DNA from: Eublepharis macularius
Lineage: Eukaryota > Chordata > Lepidosauria > Squamata > Eublepharidae
Reading direction: 5' to 3'
Length of the DNA: 64,000 nucleotides
Assembly: GCF_028583425.1 (NCBI RefSeq)
Contig: NC_072807.1
Span: forward strand, 36,027,001 to 36,091,000
Both the position numbers and the translations under genes were made by a program. The stretch's first letter is position 1. Each line of letters starts with the position of its first letter. The notes under the pieces are model-generated. The model had not been told where the DNA came from. It worked only from the letters and a program-made list of their open reading frames with translations, and ran no database searches. Shown piece by piece: positions 55,570-64,000 of this stretch.

Positions 55570-55785
55570 AGATGGGTAGCTGTGTTAGTCTTTCTGTAGC
55601 AATAGAAAAGAGCAAGAGTCCAGTAGCAGCTATAAGACTAAATTTGTGGCAGGGTAGGAGCTCTCATGAAGCTATCCAAAGAAGTGAGCTAGCTTGTGAA
55701 AGCTCATACCCTACTACACATTTTGTTAATCTTATAGCCTATAAATTATAGGTGCTACTGGACTTTTGCTCTTTTCTGCTGCATC
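55570..55785 (+). mobile_element. Hairpin element
   Basis: The head GGGTAGCTGTGTTAGTC, then CAAGAGTCCAGTAGCAGC and the mirror arm ending AGGTGCTACTGGACTTTTGC. A small internal duplication, CTTATAGCCTATAAATTATAG, disturbs the right arm. Confidence 0.7.
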
Positions 55786-55969
55786 CTTTCTCAAGGCATC
55801 CCGGAAGCAAATGTCTGGTGATCAGTGAAAATTGCTATTTCTGGGGTGGGATTTCAGGGCAGCTCTCTTCTCTCGAGTCTAAACGAGTGACGGGCAAGTC
55901 CCTTCTGCACCACTTTCACTGATCACTTGCCTGTTCCAGGAATTACACACCTTATGATGAAAGCACCAG

Positions 55970-56440
55970 GTAATGTTGCCAACACTTGGAAGGTTCAAAT
56001 CTGGCAGGGGCTTGCCAACCCCCAGGTGGAGCCTAGTGTGCTCTCTGAATCACAACAGATCTCCAGACTACAGAGATAAATTCCCCTAGATTAAATGGCT
56101 GCTTTGGAGGAGCGGGCTTTATGGCATACCTTAGACTCTAGGGGCAATTCCTCCACAAGTTTCCCATTCCACAGGCAGTACTTGAGTTGCCATCCTCCAG
56201 CTGGTGGCTGGAGATTAATTGATCTCCAGGCCATAGAGATCTGTTCCCCTGGAGAAAATGGCTGCTCTGGAAGGTGGACTCTATGGCATTATGCCCTGCT
56301 GAGGTCCCTCCCCTCCCCAAACCACACCCTTCCTAGGCTCTACCTACGAAATCTCCCGGAATTTCCCAACCTGGAGCTGGCAACTCTAGGCAGTGCCTCC
56401 AGATCTCCAGGAATTTCCCAAACCCAAGATGACAACCCTA
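55970..56440. repeat. Two or more TAGGGTTGCCA-type copies, eroded
   Basis: Blocks GATCTCCAGACTACAGAG, GGCTGGAGATTAATTGATCTC, GTTCCCCTGGAGAAAATGGC and CCTGGAGCTGGCAACTCTAG recur. The right end at about 56388 is clear; the left ends are uncertain. Confidence 0.5.
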
Positions 56441-56574
56441 CTCCAGCCCTGAGCTCATCTACCCAGGAACACAACCAGTGGGGTCAAGGGGTGGAGATTA
56501 GTGAGGTTAAAGCTATGAGCCCTGAAAGAAAGGGCAGAACCAACCAAAAAAATTAATTCATCAAAGGTGCACCA

Positions 56575-56640
<66 letters not shown>

Positions 56641-56735
56641 ATCAAGTGGAGTGCAAGCGGAACACAAGTGAACATGGAGGAATACACATGAGTCTGTTCA
56701 CTTGCCATTCAAGTGTCATTTGTCACTTGTAGCTT

Positions 56736-56826
<91 letters not shown>
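56575..56826. repeat. Two (CT)n tracts bracketing a palindrome remnant
   Basis: CT repeats run at about 56575-56636 and 56738-56826. Between them lies GCCATTCAAGTGTCATTTG followed by GTCACTTGTAGCTTGGCTC, the right half of an element related to the 116-bp and 200-bp families. Confidence 0.85.
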
Positions 56827-56830
<4 letters not shown>

Positions 56831-56999
56831 CCCACCCCAGCCAGCTGGCAACTCTGCATTGGCACTGGACTCCCAGCCCATGCAGGAGAGACTGATCGAA
56901 ATGCCAGGAGATCTAGAGCCAGCCTACCAGTGATGTTGCTCCTGTGGGACAAGGCCGGGTGGTTTCTCCTGGTCCCTGGGGACCTGTTGGTAGGGAGGC

Positions 57000-58280
57000 A
57001 TAGACTGTTGTTGTCTGCTGCTACTTATTAGGATAACACACACACACAAGTGGAATGGTAACAGGCTGGTAATGTGTCTGCATGCTCATGTACATGTGTG
57101 TTGAAACAGGGACACGGTTTTGAAATACCACATTTTTTTACTGAAATCTTTCAGGAGGGTAGGAGTGTGCAGGGAGGGAATTCTAGTTAACTGGCTATGC
57201 AGCAGAATTTGGACATAATTTTGAAATAATGAGGTGTGGTGTGAGGTGAGGTGTGGTGTGTACAGGAAGGGCCTTCCTCCAGCATCCCAAACTTCTAGGC
57301 ATCACAGCAACCTTCCCCCCATGGCACGTGTCTCTCACATGACAGGTGCCATTTGCAGATTAGAGAAGAGAATGCTAACTCTGGGTTGGAAAATTCCTGG
57401 AGATTTGGAAATAGAGCCTGGGAAGGGTGCAGTTTGGGGAAGGAAGGATGCTCAGCAGGGACGTGATGCCATAGAGTCCCTCTCCAAAGCTCCCATTTCC
57501 TCCGGGGGAATTGATCCCTCTAGTCTAGAAATCAACTATAATTCTGGGAGATCTTCAGGCCCACCTGAAGGTTCACAAGCATATGGGGCAGGCAACTGAA
57601 ATGCAAGGGGCTTGCTCATTTGGCTTGCTTATTACCATACAATGAATGTCTTGCCCACACTCACTAAACTAGTATAAGTATTTTACCTGCTCTCATTCAC
57701 TCTTAGAGCTAAGACTCTACATCTAATTTTGGTAGGGTCAAACGGTACTTCCCGTTTTTGACAGAGTTTTGAGCTCATTGCAAGCAAAGTTGCATTGTTT
57801 CAGTGCTGTTCTTCTCAGCACCATTTTCCTCCTCCTTTGCCCTCACTGTCCTTGACCTTCTTTACCAGGATCATTCTTTCATCCTATTAAGTGAGGCCTC
57901 CCAAATGATTATTTTTCCCAATGGTGTGATGATGTCACATCTGACACGACTTGTCACAAGGGCTTATAAAGAAAATAAGTGAGTCGTGGTGGCAGCTAAT
58001 GGGATGAAAATGCAGGGAAGGCAAATGAAGTCAGGATCAGTGACGGCAAAGAAGGAAAACATCTCAGAAGTCTTCCAAACAGCCCTGAAAACTGCAACTG
58101 TTGAGCAGGAGGAGTATTTTCCCCCCAGTAATTAATTCCACTGCCTCAAATGTGTTGCATTCAAAGTGAATATTGAAATTAGAGAATATTTAATGCAGAT
58201 TGATATACCCCAATCAAATATAAATTATGGTCGCAGAGCTTAGACATATCACGTACTTGCATTTTGTTTCTGGGGGGCTC
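57000..58280. other. Mixed intronic sequence
   Basis: 57378-57560 is an eroded TAGGGTTGCCA-type copy. 57640-58260 has no recognised repeat and is AT-rich (AGTAATTAATTCC, AAATATAAATTATGG). Confidence 0.35.
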
Positions 58281-58284
58281 AGAA

Positions 58285-58390
58285 CAGTGTTTTAGCCTCA
58301 CAACAACCCTGTGGAGTAGAGGAAGAAACTAGCCAAGGTAACCAAAAGGTCTCGGCATTTGAAGCTACAGCTGAGCCCAGGACATCCATC
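58285..58390 (-). repeat. ACA-type SINE fragment
   Basis: CTCACAACAACCCTGTGGAG followed by a decayed GCCAAGGTAACC segment. Confidence 0.5.
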
Positions 58391-58980
58391 TTGTTTACCA
58401 CACTGGCTTTCCCTACTACCCGAGGAATCGTTACAGCAATCCGATTCCCACTTTCCCTCTGGCAAAGTGTGTGGCCCACCCATCAAGAAATACCATGCAA
58501 GTCTCCCAGTCAGAGGAAGAAACGTTCCTTGCTGTGTAAATGCAAACCAGACTGAGACCTAGAAGGGGGCCAACATTTCTGGATTTTGTACAGGATTCCC
58601 CGCTGGTTGAGTCCTTGGGATTCAATGAGATTTGAACAGGTTTGCAAAGGATGTAACTATGACTGTCTCCAAAGGGAGATGTGGTTTCTTTGTATGATTC
58701 TTCGCTTACATTCATGGCGGCTTGTGGTTAAAGCTATTTATATCCATTCCATTTGTGGTTGCAGCCATTCACTGGAGAGAACGTGTGTGATTCTTGGTGA
58801 CCACATTGAGCTTGAACTTGGAAAGCCAATGGTACCTAAATCTAATCACAGATCAAACGGTGCTACACCATAGCCTTCTTTAGACTTTGGGTTCCTTTAG
58901 AAGATCCTGAGACAGGGGAGGGATTAAGAATGCCACTCGCTCTATTGATACCCCCAGCCCACATAAACATACTTTCCACT
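58391..58980. other. Unassigned intronic sequence
   Basis: Frames on both strands (58431-58870) show no recognised domain. Confidence 0.3.
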
Positions 58981-58984
58981 TCCC

Positions 58985-59129
58985 CAAGCAGTATGGTGTA
59001 GTTGAAGGAGAAGTCTGGAATCTGGGGCACTTAAGTTTGAATCCTCCACTCTGCCATGGAAGCTTGCTGGATAATTCAGGACCCAAAGTGTTCCAACCAA
59101 CTCACTGTCGACTTCTCTTCTCTCCACAT
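58985..59129 (+). repeat. ACA-type SINE 5' part
   Basis: GCAGTATGGTGTAGTTGAAG (head), AGTTTGAATCCTCCACTCTGC (B box) and CATGGAAGCTTGCTGG. It breaks off just before the hAT element. Confidence 0.65.
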
Positions 59130-59560
59130 TAGAGATGGGCACGAACCAGAAAAAAACTGAACGTTTTAGGACGTTTGTGGTATGTCAAATTTCATGAACC
59201 ATGAACTTTCATGAACCTGCCCCTGGTTCATGAACCAGTTCGTTTGGTTCATGAAAATGTCACATTCAGGACAGAAAATCATCACTTCTGGGTCAGTAGA
59301 AGGTCACTTCCAGGCCAGCAAAAGTTCACTTCCGGGTCAGCAAAAGGTCTGCAGGAAGTCTATCCCCTATTGCCTAGGAAATGGATTGATTGGCGCCAGG
59401 CTGTCTGCAGTGATGAACCAAAAAATGAACCAAACGAACCAGCCTAAACGTTCATGGTGTTTCGTCAGAAAAGGGATCTGATGAACCGTGGTTCGCAAAC
59501 CATGAACCAGCCAGGTTAGTGCTTAATTTTGGTTCGTATTTCGGTTCGTGCCCATCTGTA
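59130..59560. mobile_element. hAT element, TAGAGATGGGC family, short form (431 bp)
   Basis: The flanks CTCCACAT and CTCCTCAT match 7/8. It is collinear with 43060-43493. Confidence 0.87.
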
Positions 59561-59569
59561 CTCCTCATT

Positions 59570-62500
59570 CAAAGCTCAGACTGTAGAGATTTTCCCCCCA
59601 CAAATGCTCCCTTTTTATTCCTCTGGCAAACTCCCTTCTTTGAAGTCGAATCACAGGCATGATTTCCAGGTTCAATCTTAAAACCCTGTTTGTGGGTTTG
59701 CTTTTTCCTTGTGCAAATTGAACCTGTGATTCTTTATTTCCTCTTTCCTCACATTTTCCCCATGCACCTCAATACCTCAATAAAGCAGCATTTTACATAG
59801 ATCCGATCATTGTTTGGTACGAATTTTATATCAAACCTTCGTACACAATGCAAACAAATCCACAGAACCACCAGAAAAAAACAGAGATCTTAGAACATGG
59901 ACAAAAAATATAAATAAATGCTAACAAGAAATAGAAAGGAACCATCAACTCATTCATACTGAATTTTCAGCCTTGAGCCATTGTGTGGTTCCAAGCCTGA
60001 CTGATGGAGCTGGGAGAAATGTCCCAACTTCTAGGTCCAAACCCACTCAGGTTATCCTCTCAAAGAGAAAAATACAAAAAAAAATATTCCCATTCCTCCA
60101 CAAGGGGTACAGAAGCTAATGAGACGCAAGGAGAGAAGAGGCATTAATAAAATGATACGCTTGTTTATAAAAGAGTTGGGGCCCGTAGCCAACAAGCTGT
60201 ATAAACGAAACGAGATTCCTTCCCACCAACAAACCCGATGTGAGAAATCAGCATATAGATGCGCTCTCCGCCTTCAGGAGGCCCCGTAGGAATTCTCTTG
60301 TTCTCCTCTTTGCCTGCTTTTCCAAGAGAGAGAACACTTCTACTGGCTCCAGTACGGCGGCAGTCTGGTTTTATATATCCTGTCCCACAGAATCATTGGG
60401 ATCAGTGTGTCGCTTCCTCTGGGAACTGGAAAGGGGGTGGCTGAGCTGAAGACAATTTTGGCCGAGGTGAAGATGGACAAGAAAAATTCTGTGGTACTGG
60501 GAATAAAAGGACTCTCGAGGAGAGAATGTGGACAGCCAATTCCACACCCTCCAGCCCCTCTAAATATAAAGGAGTATTATAACTGGAGTAAGAGTCATCC
60601 TGGGGCGTGTTTTCTCTTCAAAAACAAGCTCCTGTCTTGTTCTCTAATGGAAAAAGAACTGAAGCAAGAGAGTACGAATCTTGCCCTTGAGAGCATGGAA
60701 CTTCATCCCATAAAACCACAGCAGTGGTGATAAATTTGTGCAAGGGAGTACTGAATATTTCATTCTGAGTTTCTAAGAGACAAGGTGGGACGAAGTTGTA
60801 ATGTCAAGGTAGATAAGATCAGCAATATCACAAGTGCGGCATTACATATAAAGTGCAGAACTTTTTTTTATGGTCTTGCATCAAAAATGACAGATTTCAT
60901 GAGATTTTTTTCCTAGTCACTTGCTCAGTCTACATATGTTTCAGGATCGCTTGCCCTACCCTACCTACCTCCATGTTTAATGCCAACTACAGTCACTTAT
61001 AGATTTATTTCCTGGCACTTGAGTGGAATTGGCATTCCACTTCATAGGGTGAAACTCATGTTTCCGCTGTTTCATAGGGTGAAACTCATGGTTCCACTGC
61101 TGAAATTATGGGTAGACTTAGCAAAGTCCATGGAGCCCTATAGAATCAGCTGCTCATTCATCCAATGTAGTCTTAAGACACTACTATAAAAAGATAGTGT
61201 GACAGCAAGGTCTGCATAAGATCTGCTGCTTCTGTGGCCTTAAGACTAAAGAACTCATGATGCAATGCAACTGTGAGAAAACACACATGTGAAAAAACAT
61301 GTATAAGGTGCATTGCAAGTAAATTTTTCTAGGGGACTGTGTGAAATCTGAATCCCCATGAAAAACTATATAGCAGGGAAAATGGATTTCAAGATGAGAA
61401 TCTTCTTGTAGTTTTTCTCAAATCTCTACTGGACACTAGCCACAGACCTCCCATCGCATTGGTTGTTCTCTTCCTGTTCTATCACTGTTGAATGTTTTTG
61501 GTAATCTCCCAGTCTGCAAGTTTGCCATTTTCAACGGAGATCACTTCTTGATTTCTTCCTTTCTTCTAACTTGGCAAGTACCTTTCCATTTCACAATCTC
61601 TTACAGGGATATTTTTCCAAGGTGTTTCCCCCTAATTTTTCATATTTTACCGATTCCTAAAAATGTAATAATTCTTCCAAGAGTTTGTTGAGTACTACTT
61701 TGATACATTAACAATGTGATCCTAAGCAAAATTTCACCCCCCTAAACTCATTAAATTCAATAGATTCAGAAGACGGTAACCCTGCTTTGTTTTGCATTGT
61801 TAAAACGCTAAACCCATTCTTCTAGAATGGAAAGAAATTTCAAGAATTTTTATATTTCAAGCAGCCTTCGCTTGCTTTGGCCAGGATTCTTGTTTGCATT
61901 GCAAACACCTCCTTCTCATTTTCTACTCGGCATTAAGGATAATCAGATGTTTACACAGTAGGTACAGTTTGCATAAATGCACCAAGGATGCTCAAATGCA
62001 ATTCTCATAGTCAAGTCAAACTATTAATGCCAAAACCTCATTATCTTTAATGCAGAATGCAAGAACAGGAGAGAGACAGATTTGTAATGTAAATGAGCGT
62101 TTGACCAAGGCCAGTTTTACATTTTGCATTACAAACCCACTGAAGTGAGAATGGTTTTGAGCATCATGGAAGGAAACAATCTTGCAGATATCTAGGGATG
62201 GGGGGGGCTGGGGGGACCCACAAGAGCCGGGAAGGAACAATGTTTTAAGACACAAAATGCTAAGGCGGGTAATGAGGTGGGAACACAAACAGCACGTCCA
62301 TAAAAGAAATTCTCATTTAAGCTCCATCCCTCACTTTACCAAAGAAAGGGCAGCTAAAACTTCTGGATTTGATCACAGAGATCCTTGCATGCATGTATTG
62401 CTTTCCGCACCTGCAAGCGTTTCACACTATTAATAGCAATGAATCATACTTCTTTCCACCCATGCCAATTGGAGTTTGCTCCACCGGCCGTGAACCAAGA

Positions 62501-63255
62501 ACCCCTCTTTCCCTCCCACGACTGTCACAATGCCAGGGCAGCCCACGGGGGCCTTTCAGATTGAGGGCTAAGGGAGTGTGTGGCAGTGCGCCAACTGCAA
62601 ATGTGAGTGATGAGAAAAAACAGGTTCCGGGGGGAACGTTTACTCGAAGAGTTATTTGTTGACGTCAACTGCTGGTCCTTTATTTTATGGCATGCAGTTA
62701 GTCCTTGGTGCTGCAGAATTGTTTGTGGGCCAAAACAGAATTTCTAACGTCAAAAATGTGGGGGAGGGGGGCAGCCCAAAGCAGTGCTATAACCATTTCT
62801 AGTTACCGGCATTTCCTGATAGCCAAAGAGGTTGTACTGCTTAGGGCATCTGACCAGCTGGGGAGACCAGGTTCAAGCCCCCACTCAGATCCATTGTAGG
62901 TCACCTTCACCAGTTTCATATCAGGTCAAACTATGCTTATTACATTAGCAATCTTGGATCACCTCTCTCTTAGGTATGGGGGGCAGATTTGGATCATGGT
63001 TATGGTGCTGATTGGGGGGCAATAATGGTAATCTTTCCCTTGTGCTGTTTTCTGGAACAAAGCTGCTCCCTGAGATATAAGTACCTTCATCCTAGTCCGA
63101 CTCTTCTCACTCTCCAAGTTTGGAAACTAGACCCTCTGTGGCAACCCTGGGAACAAAATCTCCCCTTTCTTTGAAGCTCAACAACTTATTTTCCTCCAAG
63201 CAAAAGGCCACCTCCATCATTTTTCCTCTGGGACCTCAGTGCTAGAAGTCTTTCA
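59570..63255. other. Longest repeat-poor stretch, no exon recognised
   Basis: Besides a SINE fragment near 62830-62940 (CCAGGTTCAAGCCCCCACTC), no common repeat was seen. 61700-62150 is AT-rich with GTTTGCATTGCAAAC and ATTTTGCATTACAAAC words. A 32-bp unit (TTTCATAGGGTGAAACTCATG core) is tandemly doubled near 61040-61103. Frames at 60240-60727 have no recognised domain. Confidence 0.35.
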
Positions 63256-63261
63256 GAAAAG

Positions 63262-63499
63262 AGAGCCAGTTTGGTATTGTGGTTAAGAGTGCAGGTTTGG
63301 AGAGCCAGGTTTGATTCCCCACTCCTCCGCTTGAGGCCAGCTGGGTGACCTTGGGCCAGTCACAGCTCTCTCAGAGCTCTCTCAGCCCCACCCACCTTAC
63401 AGGGTGTTTTGTTGTGGGGATAATAATGACATACTTTGTAAACCGCTCTGAGTGGGCATTAAGTTGTCCTGAAGGGCGGTATATAAATCGAATGCTGTT

Positions 63500-63532
<33 letters not shown>

Positions 63533-63533
63533 A
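63262..63533 (+). repeat. Sauria SINE, full length with (GTT)n tail
   Basis: GAGCCAGTTTGGTATTGTGG, B box GGTTTGATTCC, CTTGGGCCAGTCACAGC, TTTGTAAACCGCTCTGAGTG, GGGCGGTATATAAATCGAAT and a GTT tail of about 12 units. Confidence 0.92.
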
Positions 63534-63718
63534 AAATCCTGGGATGCTTTTGTAATCTGCAGAGAGTGCCCATTGGTTTGTAAGTAACCTCCTATCATTT
63601 TGTGGAACCTCCCAAAATATTGGGATTGGTTTGGTCTCTTAGGGCGGCCATGTTGTGATGGTATCCATTGCCCTTTTCCAGACTCAGGCTCAACAAGATT
63701 GGGTCCATTTCCACAATA

Positions 63719-63984
63719 TAATAATAACAACAATAACAACAACATTTGATTTATATACCGCCCTTCAGGACAACTTAACACCCAATCAGAGCAGTTTACA
63801 AAGTATGTTATTATTATCCTCACGACAATCACCCTATGAGGTGGGTGGGGCTGAGAGAGCTCTGAGAGAGCTGTGACTGACCCAAGGTCACCCAGCTGGC
63901 TTCAAGCGGAGGAGTGAGGAATCAAACCTGGTACTCCAGATTAGAGTCCTACCGCTTTTAACCACTACACCAAACTGGCTCACC
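63719..63984 (-). repeat. Sauria SINE, full length, antisense
   Basis: The antisense tail (AACAACAATAACAACAAC), ATTTATATACCGCCCTTCAGG, GGAATCAAACCTGGTACTCC (B box) and CACTACACCAAACTGGCTC. It lies tail-to-tail with the copy at 63262-63533. Confidence 0.92.
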
Positions 63985-64000
63985 AATATGGCTGTAAATG

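Larger units (their letters stand above)
34924..64000 (+). other. Putative CSPG4 intron 1 (continues past window)
   Basis: If 34836-34923 is CSPG4 exon 1, everything to the window end is its first intron. I looked for a LamG-like exon starting in phase 1 and found none. The interval mixes hAT-type elements, SINEs and L2 fragments with AT-rich unique stretches. Confidence 0.4.

Noticed and set aside
56702..57031. Ser-Leu repeat and Arg-Glu repeat frames
   Set aside because: Direct translation of a (CT)n microsatellite.
34924..64000. CSPG4 exon 2 or later exons
   Set aside because: No open frame resembles a LamG or CSPG repeat; the intron probably extends beyond the window.

Overview
This is vertebrate nuclear DNA, most likely from a squamate reptile (a lizard or gecko). 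Coding sequence is sparse and split by introns. Long interspersed stretches are filled with repeats typical of squamates: tRNA-derived SINEs of the Sauria/ACA type, L2-clade LINE 3' ends, CR1 tails, several non-autonomous hAT families with exact 8-bp target duplications, and long hairpin elements. Nothing here looks prokaryotic: there are no operons, CRISPR arrays or bacterial genes.

One gene can be assembled completely. It is ODF3L1 (CIMAP1C), on the minus strand between 17474 (start codon) and 8943 (stop codon). Its four coding exons have canonical splice sites and matching phases and give 276 residues, close to the 274 I recall for human ODF3L1. It belongs to the SHIPPO/STPGR-repeat family of ciliary and sperm-tail microtubule-associated proteins. 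About 17.4 kb away, on the plus strand, 34836-34923 is a good candidate for a signal-peptide first exon (29 codons plus one base, then a GTAAGT donor). In human, ODF3L1 and CSPG4 (NG2 proteoglycan) are divergent neighbours and CSPG4 has a long first intron. This exon is therefore most simply the first exon of CSPG4, with 34924-64000 as its first intron. That is inference from position and form; I could not find exon 2 in the window.

Layout: 1-8.5 kb lies downstream of ODF3L1 and holds hAT elements, an L2 copy, a solo LTR and LINE/SINE debris. 8.5-17.5 kb is ODF3L1; its intron 2 contains an inverted pair of related, decayed coiled-coil open frames (13.4-13.9 and 15.2-15.8 kb) that I do not recognise. 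17.5-34.8 kb is the intergenic interval between the two divergent genes; it includes a solo LTR (17955-19087) carrying three nested insertions. 34.9-64 kb is the putative CSPG4 intron 1: AT-rich unique stretches that could be regulatory, between many transposon copies.

The most unusual material is in the mobile DNA. A 116-bp palindromic family is flanked by the pentamer CTCAG in direct orientation in all three copies, suggesting a 5-bp CTNAG target preference. A multi-level nested insertion occupies 50924-51990. A 172-bp near-perfect palindrome lies at 47567-47738. I found no novel gene system, and say so plainly.
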